Assembly (NCBI RefSeq): GCF_042648505.1
Contig: NZ_JBHRXK010000004.1
Span: 62,001 to 126,000 of the forward strand
Direction: 5' to 3'
Length of the DNA stretch: 64,000 nucleotides
Source of the DNA: Lysobacter_L cavernae
GTDB lineage: Bacteria; Pseudomonadota; Gammaproteobacteria; Xanthomonadales; Xanthomonadaceae
The first letter of the stretch is position 1; each line of letters opens with the position of its first letter. A program made the translations under genes and the position numbers. The notes under the pieces are model-generated. The model was not told the DNA's origin, did no database searches, and saw only the letters and a list, made by a program, of their open reading frames with translations. This document shows positions 36,168 through 44,142 of this stretch, in pieces.

Positions 36168-36196
36168 GGTCGCCGCGCCCACGCGGCGCGGCGACC
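36168..36196. terminator. Strong hairpin between the H1-like gene and nrdJb
   Basis: GGTCGCCGCGCC, a CACGC loop and GGCGCGGCGACC form a perfect 12-bp stem 10 bp after the H1-like stop. No T-run follows, so it may be a processing or attenuation hairpin rather than a full terminator, separating expression of nrdJb from upstream genes. Confidence 0.6.
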
Positions 36197-36265
36197 GCAT
36201 TGGCAACACCCATAACTAGAACCACACAGAACCACCGCACCGCGAAGCGGGTCAGGAGCAGGCCG

Positions 36266-37057
36266 ATGGCCGTCAAGATCGACAAGAAAATCAAGGGATA
36301 CAGCGTTGTCACCCCGGAAGACAAGGCGAAAGAGGCTGCGAAGGTTGCCGCGCCGGTCGCCGTGACGGCCGTAGACGCGTTGCCCACGGCCGACGTCATC
36401 CAGATGCACGAGCGCATCGAGCGCCCCGAGATCCTGATCGGCAGCACCTACAAGATCAAATCACCGTTGTTCGAGCACGCGCTGTACGTCACGATCAACG
36501 ACATCGTGCTCAATGCCGGCACCGAGCACGAGCTGCGCCGTCCCTTCGAGATATTCATCAACTCGAAGAACATGGACCACTTCCAGTGGATCGTCGCGCT
36601 GACCCGCATCATGTCGGCGGTGTTCCGCAAGGGTGGCGACGTCACCTTCCTGGTCGACGAGATGAAGGCCGTGTTTGACCCCAAGGGCGGCTATTTCAAG
36701 GCCGGCGGCGTGTACATGCCGTCGCTGGTGGCCGAGCTGGGCAGCATCGTCGAGGACCACCTCAAGTCGATCGGCCTGATGCACGACCCGGAAATGAGCG
36801 ACGCCCAGCGCGCGCTGATTGCCGAAAAGCGCGCCGCTTACGAGCAGCGCTCAAAAAAAAACTCTGACGTAAGCGCGGACTTGTTTCCATCGCCGAAGGT
36901 GAAGGGCGACGAGCGCGTCGAGGATGTCGCCGTGACCGGCGAGGGCGCCTCGTTCCCGCCCAGCGCCACCATGTGCCACAAGTGCAGCACCAAGGCCGTG
37001 GTGATCATGGATGGGTGTGCGACTTGCTTGAATTGTGGGTATAGCAAGTGTGGCTAA
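36266..37057 (+). CDS. NrdJb, small subunit of split class II ribonucleotide reductase
   Basis: A 263-residue protein resembling Pseudomonas NrdJb. A Lys/Ala-rich N-terminal stretch (1-35) is followed by a conserved core (ERPEILIGSTYKIKSPLFEHALYV starts the domain) and a C-terminal Cys cluster with CHKC, CATC, and CGYSKC near the end. This arm shuttles electrons to the active site of the large fragment, the function fused into one chain in other class II RNRs. The ATG at 36266 follows AGGAGCAGG. It is separated from nrdJa by about 1 kb holding the H1-like gene. Confidence 0.88.
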   Translation: MAVKIDKKIKGYSVVTPEDKAKEAAKVAAPVAVTAVDALPTADVIQMHERIERPEILIGSTYKIKSPLFEHALYVTINDIVLNAGTEHELRRPFEIFINSKNMDHFQWIVALTRIMSAVFRKGGDVTFLVDEMKAVFDPKGGYFKAGGVYMPSLVAELGSIVEDHLKSIGLMHDPEMSDAQRALIAEKRAAYEQRSKKNSDVSADLFPSPKVKGDERVEDVAVTGEGASFPPSATMCHKCSTKAVVIMDGCATCLNCGYSKCG

Positions 37058-37142
37058 TCGCAAAGGCTGAGGCCTTCCAAATCTAGTTGTCCGGGCGCGT
37101 AAAAGCTTGGATTCTTAGCCCAAAAGTATGGATTCTTCGCTT

Positions 37143-37865
37143 AAAACTTTGGGCTGTCCTAGATAAGGAACCGATCTAGGATGGCAAATGATGCTAAGCC
37201 GTTGTCGGATTAGCAAAAACCAGCAGTTGAAGCTGCTGGATATGTTTGTGGCACAAGCCACGGCCAGAACGGCAGCCGACCTGGTCGGTATCCATCGCAA
37301 TTCTGCGGCGCTCTACTATCACAAGCTTCGTATGCTCATTGCCGAGAAGATGGGCGAAGTCGCGCCGGAGCTTGCCGTGTTCGAGTGCGACGAGAGCTAT
37401 TTCGGCGGCGTGCGCAAGGGCAAGCGCGGACGTGGCGCCGCAGGCAAGGTCTGCGTGTTCGGCATCCTCAAGCGCGGTGGCCGGGTGTATGCCCTGCCGG
37501 TGGCTGACGCCACCAGCCAAACCCGGCTGACCGCCCTGAAAACGCGTGTGCAGGCCGATTCCGTGATCTATACCGACAGCCTGGCCAGCTACAACATCCT
37601 GGACGTGTCGGGCTTCAAGCATCGGCGCGTCAATCACAGCAAGACGTTCGTGAACACACGTGGCAACCACATCAACGGGATCGAGAACTTCTGGAACCAA
37701 TCCAAGCGCGTGCTGCGCAAGTACAACGGCATACCGCGCAAACACTTCTTCCTGTTCCTCAAGGAATGCGAGTTCCGTTTCAACTACGGAACACCAAGGC
37801 AACAGCTTGCTACCCTGCACCTGTGGGTGACTTCTAATGCTTATCTAGGACAGCCCCAAAACTTT
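37143..37865 (+). mobile_element. IS1595-family (IS1016-like) insertion sequence with target duplication
   Basis: The element spans 37151-37857 (707 bp). Terminal inverted repeats GGGCTGTCCTAGATAAG (37151-37167) and its exact complement (37840-37856) bound it, and AAAACTTT is duplicated at 37143-37150 and 37858-37865, the 8-bp length typical of IS1595. It encodes one transposase. Perfect ends and target duplication imply a recent insertion downstream of nrdJb. IS subgroup assignment is from the transposase and needs a database match. Confidence 0.88.
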
Positions 37866-38147
37866 AGAAGGACCTTTCGGGGGCCTTCTGTTCTATGCGT
37901 GCGGTCCGGAGAGCCGTTCCTGGCTTGGAGCGCCAAGAGCTACAGGGCTCCTCTAGGGCCAGCGCACAAGTTGTTAAGAATCAGTCGGGGAGTTCGCCGC
38001 CGTTACATCGTTGCCTGCTTCCGGCGTGGTGACCGACAGGCACATGGTGAGGCTCAGGAGGAGGCTTTCGCGGCCGAACTGCTGGATGCGTGCGCTGGTA
38101 TCGAGTTTCAGGACCAGCCGGCCATCATCAGATTCGAAAGGTTGTGA
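37188..38147 (+). CDS. IS1595/ISXO2-like DDE transposase, reading past the IS end
   Basis: The reading frame encodes 319 residues, but only the first about 223 lie inside the IS. An N-terminal helix-turn-helix (AADLVGIHRNSAALYYHKLR) precedes the DDE core: Asp68 in FECDESYFGG, Asp130 in VIYTDSLASYN and Glu166 in NGIENFWNQ, with 35 residues between the last two as in the DD35E class. There is no stop before the right inverted repeat, so the frame runs about 97 residues into flanking DNA. The core looks intact and probably functional. Confidence 0.85.
   Translation: MMLSRCRISKNQQLKLLDMFVAQATARTAADLVGIHRNSAALYYHKLRMLIAEKMGEVAPELAVFECDESYFGGVRKGKRGRGAAGKVCVFGILKRGGRVYALPVADATSQTRLTALKTRVQADSVIYTDSLASYNILDVSGFKHRRVNHSKTFVNTRGNHINGIENFWNQSKRVLRKYNGIPRKHFFLFLKECEFRFNYGTPRQQLATLHLWVTSNAYLGQPQNFRRTFRGPSVLCVRSGEPFLAWSAKSYRAPLGPAHKLLRISRGVRRRYIVACFRRGDRQAHGEAQEEAFAAELLDACAGIEFQDQPAIIRFERL
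37866..37889 (+). terminator. Presumed nrdJb terminator displaced by the IS
   Basis: AGAAGG...CCTTCT arms with inner CC/GG pairs (37866-37889) followed by GTTCT. Removing the IS and one target copy would put this hairpin about 100 bp after the nrdJb stop, so it is probably the original terminator of that transcription unit. Confidence 0.55.
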
Positions 38148-38320
38148 TAGTCGATCACATGCTGGCGAGTTTTCGTGGAGACTGATGGATTCAAGCTGCA
38201 ACTCTCACTAGTTGCCACGTTCACAATCCATCCACGTATTCCAACGTCAGCTGAATACGGGTCATGACTCCGGCAAAAAGACGGCTATATTTCCAACACC
38301 CCAGACGAAGGAGGATTGGC
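37890..38320. other. Gene-poor stretch of lower GC right of the IS
   Basis: About 430 bp with no gene I can support. A 75-residue frame on the minus strand (37974-38201) has no ribosome site, signal or family pattern. Base composition is less GC-rich than the surrounding genes. It may be remnant or horizontally acquired DNA between the nrdJ region and the Lpp-like gene. Confidence 0.5.
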
Positions 38321-38590
38321 ATGTTTCTGACCAAGCAACATCTAATGATGGCGCGTCCGCTCGTTGTGGCGATCGTCGCCGCCGTGTGCCTTGGCGCTTG
38401 CGCCACCTACAAAGAGGAATTTGCAACGATCAACTCGCGCCTCGATTCACTCGACGCGAAGGTCCAGGGTGCGGCCCAGAGTGCCGAATCCGCCAATCAG
38501 TCCGCGCAGCAGGCCAACCAACGGCTGGATCAAATCGAAAGCCGCGTCCAGCAGCTCGAAACGAAGCCGGGCCGCCCGCCGCGCGGTTAG
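38321..38590 (+). CDS. Lpp-like outer-membrane lipoprotein (alanine-zipper coiled coil)
   Basis: An 89-residue lipoprotein. The signal ends in a lipobox CLGAC, and the mature part is a heptad-patterned helix with NSRLDSLDAKVQ, AQQANQRLDQIES and similar segments, as in Lpp/OprI trimers. The tail ends PGRPPRG without the C-terminal Lys that E. coli Lpp uses for attachment to peptidoglycan. AGGAGG precedes the ATG. It is followed 109 bp later by an L,D-transpeptidase, the enzyme class that makes such attachments. Confidence 0.82.
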   Translation: MFLTKQHLMMARPLVVAIVAAVCLGACATYKEEFATINSRLDSLDAKVQGAAQSAESANQSAQQANQRLDQIESRVQQLETKPGRPPRG

Positions 38591-38699
38591 TCGCTTTTGC
38601 ACTATTTGTGACGAACGGTTTGAATCCGGGACCCGGTGGCCTTTGCTGGCCATCGGTCCCCTTATCTTCACCCCAGTCTTCGTTCTAAGGAATCGTCCC

Positions 38700-39431
38700 A
38701 TCCGTACGTGCACACACCCTACAATCCGGGCTGTTAATGGTGCGGCACTGGCGCTGGTGCTGGCATTCGCGAGCTTCGGCGTGGCCAGCGCCGAGGATGC
38801 CGCCGCGCAACCTGTCGCCGCCGTCGACCAGCTTCCGCGAGGCCAAGATGTGTCCGGCACGGTGATTGAGCTCGCGGGCTGGGTTGTCTCGGCCAATGAC
38901 AGTCAAGGCTATCCGTTCGCGGTCATAGACAAGGCCGCCGCACAGATCCTGGTGTTCGGCGGCGACGGCCGGCTTCGCGGCGCGGCACCTGGGCTCTTTG
39001 GCTCGGCGGTCGGCGATCATACGGCCCCCGGCATCGCTGGTCTCGCGCTTCGCGAGATTCCGGGGCGGGATCGCACGACGCCTGCTGGTCGCTTTGTGGG
39101 CGGTTTCGGTCCGTCAATCGACGCTGGGCGCGTGCTGTGGGTGGACTACGATTCCGCGGTTTCCATCCACCCTACCGCTAACGTCCCGGCCGAGAGACGC
39201 GCCGAACGCCTTGCATCGCCTTCGCCGGACGACAACCGCATCACTCACGGCTGCATCAACGTCTCGCCCGAGTTTTACGAGCGGATCATCCGTCCGACGT
39301 TCGAGCGGGGCGGGGTGTTCTACATCTTGCCGGATGCGGCGCCTATATCGGAGACGTTCCCGGAGTTCGCGCAAAGTCGCGCGACTACGCAACGCAGTGA
39401 TGGAAGACGTGCACGGTCCGCCCGCCAGTGA
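38700..39431 (+). CDS. L,D-transpeptidase (YkuD domain), apparent ATC start
   Basis: A protein of about 243 residues with a signal-like N-terminus (AALALVLAFASFGVASAEDA) and a YkuD catalytic motif NRITHGCINVSPEFYERI carrying the nucleophile Cys; the usual HGCxR arginine is Asn here. No in-frame ATG, GTG or TTG gives a sensible signal peptide. ATC at 38700, 8 nt after AAGGA (38687-38691), fits both spacing and protein; it is either a rare start codon or a mutated ATG. It forms 3-3 or protein-peptidoglycan crosslinks in the periplasm. The pair with the Lpp-like lipoprotein is suggestive. Confidence 0.72.
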   Translation: MRTCTHPTIRAVNGAALALVLAFASFGVASAEDAAAQPVAAVDQLPRGQDVSGTVIELAGWVVSANDSQGYPFAVIDKAAAQILVFGGDGRLRGAAPGLFGSAVGDHTAPGIAGLALREIPGRDRTTPAGRFVGGFGPSIDAGRVLWVDYDSAVSIHPTANVPAERRAERLASPSPDDNRITHGCINVSPEFYERIIRPTFERGGVFYILPDAAPISETFPEFAQSRATTQRSDGRRARSARQ

Positions 39432-39668
39432 AGGGCGCGTCGGCGTGTTGCCATTGGTATGCGAGGCAGCGCAGCGGATGACGCTGCTCGTGGCCCGGCC
39501 TCTTTTGCCAGTGTGCAGCACAATGCCGTGCCTTCCATGCAGTGGGGATCCGGTCAGGCGTTACGTCTGATCTGGGCAGCTCCTCGACCCACCAGGGTCC
39601 AGGAGCATGCGTCCTTAACTCAGACATCCGTCTCCTCGGCATTGCTCCGTCCAGTTTGCTCAGTCAGT

Positions 39669-39755
39669 GTAGCCCGGGCAAGCGAAGCGCACCCGGGGCT
39701 TTCCGTGATGTGACGACGTGACCCCGGGTGCGGCCTTTGGCCTTACCCGGGCTAC
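39669..39755. repeat. Inverted pair of REP elements (BIME)
   Basis: GTAGCCCGGG...GCACCCGGGG (39669-39698) and its mirror CCCCGGGTGC...CCCGGGCTAC (39722-39755) form two REP palindromes in opposite orientation, 23 bp apart. GTAGCCCGGG-type REPs are typical of Xanthomonadaceae. They lie 45 bp before a degenerate RAYT gene. Confidence 0.85.
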
Positions 39756-39799
39756 ATTAAGGTCGGCGCTGGGATGCGCCGACCGATGAGGGGCCAGGG

Positions 39800-40297
39800 A
39801 TGGTGCGCTATCGACGCAACCGCGTTCCGATAGGGCGTATTTCTTCACCGTGACCTTTGCGCAACCGGCGCAGCGATGTGCTGGTTCGGCACGTCGAGGC
39901 GCTGCGCGCGTCGTGGCGTGCGGCCAAGGTTCGGGTGCTGTACGAAGTGATCGTGGGGTGATGTTGCCCGATCACCTGCATGCGGTGATCGCGATGCGCG
40001 ATGGGCCGGCGACTACTCCCGACTGTGGCAGGAAATCAAGAATGGTTTCACCCGCCGCGTGTCGCCTGGTGGGCCGTCGCCGTGGCAGGCGCGGTTCTGG
40101 GAGCACACGCTTCGCGATGAGGTCGATCTGCAGGCGCATGTCGACTACGTCCATATCAACCCGGTCAAACATGGCCTGGTGCCGCGTGTGGCGGAATGGC
40201 CGCACTCGTCCTTCATCGCTACGTGCGTTGTGGAGATCTGCCGGAGGATTGGGGCGGGAGGCGTAACGACGGCCACGTGCTGGTGATGCGAAGCTGA
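39800..40297 (+). pseudogene. Degenerate REP-associated tyrosine transposase (RAYT)
   Basis: Fragments in shifting frames reconstruct a RAYT: MVRYRRNRV at 39800, then VLVRHVEALR, VMLPDHLHAVIAM and, in the last frame, WQARFWEHTLRDEVD and DYVHINPVKHGLVPRVAEWPHSSF. At least three frame breaks separate them (near 39830, 39870 and 39960). Intact relatives cut single-stranded REPs with a catalytic Tyr; this copy is dead. It is downstream of a REP pair as in REPtrons. Confidence 0.8.
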
Positions 40298-40335
40298 TAC
40301 GGCCTGGACGCGGCGGATTGAAACGCCGCGTCCGT

Positions 40336-41067
40336 TCAGCACTCGTCCGATTGCCCAGCCGAATAGCGCAGCCCGCGCCGCAGCTGCGCCAGGAAATTCG
40401 GATCGGCGTAGACCGCGGTGTCGTGGCCGAGGCCGGTGTACCAGCTGCGTCCGCCGTCGAAGGCGTGGCACCAGGTAATCGGATGGTCCGCGCCCATGCG
40501 TCCGCCGTCGTAGCGGCGTTCGTCGATGGTGGCGACCACCTGCACCTGTTCGCGCGGATTGCTGAGGTAGTTGTAGAGCTCGTCGCGGATTGGCCAGGAC
40601 GCGCCGACCGCGCGACCGCGGCGCTCGGGCTGCACGCGGGTGGATTGCAGGCCCGGTGGATGGTTGTCGAAGTACGCGCCGGCCAGGCGTCCGTACCACG
40701 GCCAGTCGTACTCGGTGTCGGCGGCCGAGTGCACGCCGACGAAACCGCCGCCGCGGCGCACGAACTCCTCCAGCGCCCGCTGCTGCGTCGCATCGAGCAC
40801 ATCGCCGGTGGTGCTGGTGAACACCACCACGCGGTAACGGGCGAGGTGGGTGGCGTTGAAGTCGCCGGCGTCCTCGCTGTGGTCGGCGGCGAGTCCGGCT
40901 TCGCCCGCCAGCCGTTGCAGCGTCGCCACCGCGGTGGGAATCGAGTCGTGCCGAAAGCCGGCGGTCTTGCTGAATACCAGCACGCGTTCCGAGGCGGGCG
41001 CGCACGCGGCGGCTCCGGCAACAAGCACGGCGAGCGAGCACAGCCACGTCAGGAACGGTCGGCGCAT
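40336..41067 (-). CDS. ThuA-domain protein, exported
   Basis: A 243-residue protein with a signal ending AGAAACAP (possible lipid Cys) and a ThuA domain: VLVFSKTAGFRHDSIPTAV at the start, GGGFVGVHSAADTEYDWPWYG (ThuA catalytic-like region) and HPITWCHAFDGGRSWYTGLGHD near the end. ThuA folds resemble class I glutamine amidotransferases without the Cys triad and appear in trehalose or sugar metabolism. Divergent from the Vgb-like propeller gene, sharing a 161-bp region. Confidence 0.88.
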   Translation of the reverse strand: MRRPFLTWLCSLAVLVAGAAACAPASERVLVFSKTAGFRHDSIPTAVATLQRLAGEAGLAADHSEDAGDFNATHLARYRVVVFTSTTGDVLDATQQRALEEFVRRGGGFVGVHSAADTEYDWPWYGRLAGAYFDNHPPGLQSTRVQPERRGRAVGASWPIRDELYNYLSNPREQVQVVATIDERRYDGGRMGADHPITWCHAFDGGRSWYTGLGHDTAVYADPNFLAQLRRGLRYSAGQSDEC

Positions 41068-41228
41068 GCCCGGATTCTGCCACTGTCGCGCGCAGCGATG
41101 CGAAGCAACTGCCGCTGGCCAGGCGTGGTCTGTGATGCAACTCCCGCTCTGCTGTGGCTGCGTGCTGTGTTGCACCTGCGGCGACTCGGGTCCACGATGC
41201 GCCCGGTAATGGCCATGGGAGGACGTCG

Positions 41229-42206
41229 ATGAACCACCTGCTCCTGTCATTCGCGCTGCTGTTGGCTGGCGGCTTCGCGCACGCCGCGGAAGTGAAGTAC
41301 GACGTGAAGTACTTCGATGTGCCCAAGGGCGCGCATCCGCATGACGTCGCGGCCGACCCGGCGCCGGACGGTCCGGTCTGGTACACGGCGCAGCATCAGG
41401 GTGCATTGGGTCGGCTCGATCCGCGCATCGGCAAGGTCGAGCAGATTCCGCTCGGCGAGGGCTCGCGCCCGCACGGCGTGATCCTCGGCCCCGATCGCGG
41501 CGTGTGGATCACCGACGGCGGCCTAAACGCGATCGTGCGTGTCGATCCGGTCACGCGTGCCGTCAAGCACTATCCGCTGCCGATCAGCGAGAACGCCAAC
41601 CTCAACACCGCGACCTTCGACAAGGCCGGCCGTCTGTGGTTTACCGGCCAGGCCGGTTACCACGGCCGGCTCGATCCCAAGACCGGCAAGGTCGAGGTGT
41701 GGCCGTCGCCGCGCGGCCGCGGTCCCTATGGCATCACCACCACGCCGGCGGGCGATGTCTATTACGCCTCGCTTGCCGGCAACCACATCGCGCGCATCGA
41801 CCTGCGCAGCGGCCAGGCCACGCCGATCGATCCGCCGACGCCGCAACAGGGCGCGCGCCGCGTGTGGAGCGATGCGGCGGGGCGGATCTGGGTCAGCGAG
41901 TGGCTGTCGGGGCAGGTGAGCGTGTTTGATCCAAAAAGCGCGAAAGACAAGGCGTGGCGCGCGTGGAAGCTGCCGGGCAGCAAACCGCAGGCGTACTCGG
42001 TGTGGGTCGACGAACGCGGCAAGGTCTGGCTCACCGACTTCGCTGCCAACGCGATCGTCCGCTTCGATCCGGACAGCGGGCAGTTCGAGAGTTTCCCGAG
42101 CGACCGACGCAACGCCGCGGTGCGCCAGATGCTCGGGCGCAAGGGCGAGGCCTGGGGTGCGGAATCGGGTACGGACCGGCTGGTGGTGGTGAAATATTCG
42201 CAGTGA
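41229..42206 (+). CDS. Virginiamycin B lyase-like beta-propeller, exported
   Basis: A 325-residue secreted protein (signal ending FAHA-AE). It contains six or seven blade repeats with W-I/F/Y-T/S-D/E and G-I-x-R-V/I/L-D-P patterns, e.g. GVWITDGGLNAIVRVDP, RLWFTGQAGYHGRLDP and KVWLTDFAANAIVRFDP. The family includes streptogramin B lyase Vgb, but most members have unknown substrates and this one lacks evidence for antibiotic cleavage. An upstream GGACG site precedes the ATG. Confidence 0.82.
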   Translation: MNHLLLSFALLLAGGFAHAAEVKYDVKYFDVPKGAHPHDVAADPAPDGPVWYTAQHQGALGRLDPRIGKVEQIPLGEGSRPHGVILGPDRGVWITDGGLNAIVRVDPVTRAVKHYPLPISENANLNTATFDKAGRLWFTGQAGYHGRLDPKTGKVEVWPSPRGRGPYGITTTPAGDVYYASLAGNHIARIDLRSGQATPIDPPTPQQGARRVWSDAAGRIWVSEWLSGQVSVFDPKSAKDKAWRAWKLPGSKPQAYSVWVDERGKVWLTDFAANAIVRFDPDSGQFESFPSDRRNAAVRQMLGRKGEAWGAESGTDRLVVVKYSQ

Positions 42207-42364
42207 CGCTGCGGTGACAGCGAGCGGGTCACCTCACCCTGTGTTTGCACGCGACGGCTGTCGCTTGTGCGTGCTTTCCGTCCGGGCTCGCGCCGCTTTA
42301 CCGTTCTCGAGGACGAAAAAACGAGTGGGCACCGCCGTGGCGCCCGCACAACGGAGCGCCGACC

Positions 42365-42574
42365 GTGACCGACCACGTCTATAAATCCCTGGAGCTGACC
42401 GGCTCGTCCAAGCACAGCAGCGACGAGGCCGTACGTACGGCGATCGAGCGCGCTTCCAAATCGATCCGTGACATCCGCTGGTTCCAGGTCACCGACGTGC
42501 GTGGGCACGTGGTGGACGGCGCGGTTGCGCATTGGCAGGTCACGCTGAAGGTGGGCTTCACCCTCGAGGAGTGA
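42365..42574 (+). CDS. Dodecin flavin-storage protein
   Basis: A 69-residue dodecin starting at GTG (MTDHVYKSLELTG). The core YKSLELTGSS, DIRWFQVTDVRG and the C-terminal HWQVTLKVGFTLEE match the flavin-sequestering dodecamer, with Trp in the flavin-stacking position. It buffers FMN/riboflavin in the cytoplasm. The GTG start was chosen because it fits family length. The upstream region holds no strong promoter I can name. Confidence 0.9.
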   Translation: MTDHVYKSLELTGSSKHSSDEAVRTAIERASKSIRDIRWFQVTDVRGHVVDGAVAHWQVTLKVGFTLEE

Positions 42575-42596
42575 GCGGCGTCGCGCGCGGCTGCGG

Positions 42597-43526
42597 CTAT
42601 GTCCTGGCCTTTCCTTTGCTGGCGTCACTGCCCCGCAGGCGTCGATCGAACAGCGCCAGCGTGCGCCGCCAGGCGTCGCGGGCGGCGGCCTCGTCGTAAC
42701 GCGGGGTGGTGTCGTTGTGGAAGCCGTGCTGGGTGTCCGCGGGCTGGTACAGCGTGTAGTCGACGTCGGCGGCTTTCAGTGCGGCCTCGTAGGCGGGCCA
42801 GCCGGCGTTGATGCGCTCGTCATGGGCGGCCAGCACCACCAGCAGCTCGGCGCGGATCCTGGGCACGTCCTCCAGCGGTGCGGCGCTGCCATAGAACGGT
42901 GCGGCGGCGGCCAGGTCGGGCAGGCGCGTGGCCAGGTAGTTGGCCATGCCGCCGCCGTAACAGAAGCCGATCACGCCGAGGCGGCCGTTGCCGCCGTCGA
43001 GGGTCTTGAGCATCTGCGCGGCGGCGAGGAAATCCTCGCGCGTGCGCGCCTGGTCGAGCTTGGGGAACAGCGCGCGCGCCGCGTCCTCGTCGCCGGGATA
43101 GCCGCCGAGCGGAAACAGCGCGTCGGGAGCGAAGGCGATGTAGCCGGCCACGGCCAGCCGGCGCGCCACGTCCTCGATGTGCGGATTGAGGCCGCGGTTC
43201 TCGTGCACCACCAGCACCACCGGCAGCGGGTCTTTACCGGCGGCCGGCCGGGCCAGGTAGCCACGGCCGCGACCATAGCCCTGCGGCGATGCGAACTCGA
43301 CGTATTTCGCCGCCAGGCGCTTGTCGTCGGGTTTGATCTGCTGCGCGATCGCGAACTGCGGGGTCAGCGCCGCCAGCAGGCCGGCGGCACCGCTGGCGCC
43401 GACTGCGAAGCGCGCGGCGCCGGCCAGGAAGCCGCGGCGGTCGATGACGCCGTGCACGTACTGATCGAACAGCTGCAGCACCTCGGGATCGAAGTCGCTG
43501 GCCTTGGAGCGGGGAGTGTTCGGCAT
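42597..43526 (-). CDS. Dienelactone-hydrolase-family protein with Tat-like signal
   Basis: A 309-residue alpha/beta hydrolase. A twin-arginine-like segment DRRGFLAGAARFAVGASG (residues about 29-46) suggests Tat export. The DLH signature LVVHENRGLNPHIEDVARRLA is followed by nucleophile GFCYGGGMANY (Cys), an acid in AAHDERINAGW and His in TQHGFHNDTT. It would hydrolyse dienelactone-like esters in the periplasm; the substrate is unknown. Converges with dodecin. Confidence 0.88.
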   Translation of the reverse strand: MPNTPRSKASDFDPEVLQLFDQYVHGVIDRRGFLAGAARFAVGASGAAGLLAALTPQFAIAQQIKPDDKRLAAKYVEFASPQGYGRGRGYLARPAAGKDPLPVVLVVHENRGLNPHIEDVARRLAVAGYIAFAPDALFPLGGYPGDEDAARALFPKLDQARTREDFLAAAQMLKTLDGGNGRLGVIGFCYGGGMANYLATRLPDLAAAAPFYGSAAPLEDVPRIRAELLVVLAAHDERINAGWPAYEAALKAADVDYTLYQPADTQHGFHNDTTPRYDEAAARDAWRRTLALFDRRLRGSDASKGKART

Positions 43527-43751
43527 GGCAGCCTCCGCAAGATGGAGTGCGCGACGGCCGGGCCGCCGGGCGATGGGAAAGCCGGGACGTGCAGTGCAGT
43601 GGACCGGGCTCGTATACACCGCGGCGATGGCGCGGTCAAAACCGCGCGGCGACAGGCCCGGGTCGCTGCGCATCCCGTTGTACGCGCAGCGCACTTGGCG
43701 GGTCTGAGCGCAGGTGCTACATCTGCGGCCCCTCACTGCCTAGGAAACGTC

Positions 43752-44138
43752 ATGCCGCTGGTCCGGATCGATCTGCTTGAAGGGAAGTCGGATGCGTATT
43801 GCGCCGGTCTCGGCGAGGTCATCTACGAGGCGATGCGCGCGACGCTCAACGTGCCAGAGAACGACCGCTTCCAGATCGTCAACACGCACCCGGACGGGGC
43901 CATGGCCATCGACGGCACGTACCTGGGCATCGAGCGCAGCCGCGACTGCGTGGTCATCCAGGTGACCTTGAACCACGGTCGCAGCGTGGCGATGAAGCGC
44001 GCCTTCTACCGCGCCGTCGCCGACGGCCTGCACGCGCGGCTGGGGCTGCGCCGGGAGGACGTGTTCATCAGCCTGGTCGAGGTGGCCAAGGAAAACTGGT
44101 CGTTCGGCAACGGCGAGGCGCAGTACGCGGATCCGTAA
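43752..44138 (+). CDS. Tautomerase-family protein
   Basis: A 128-residue protein with the catalytic Pro after the initiator Met (MPLVRIDLLEGKSD) and the family pattern RFQIVNTHP and VVIQVTLNHGRSVAMKRAFYR. It belongs to the tautomerase/MIF superfamily long-chain form, like many uncharacterised bacterial members. Cytosolic. It lies 4 bp before the 2'-5' ligase-like gene, so both are probably one transcript. Confidence 0.86.
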   Translation: MPLVRIDLLEGKSDAYCAGLGEVIYEAMRATLNVPENDRFQIVNTHPDGAMAIDGTYLGIERSRDCVVIQVTLNHGRSVAMKRAFYRAVADGLHARLGLRREDVFISLVEVAKENWSFGNGEAQYADP

Positions 44139-44142
44139 TCCG

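Noticed and set aside
37974..38201. 75-residue minus-strand frame right of the IS
   Set aside because: No ribosome site, signal sequence or recognisable pattern; probably non-coding.
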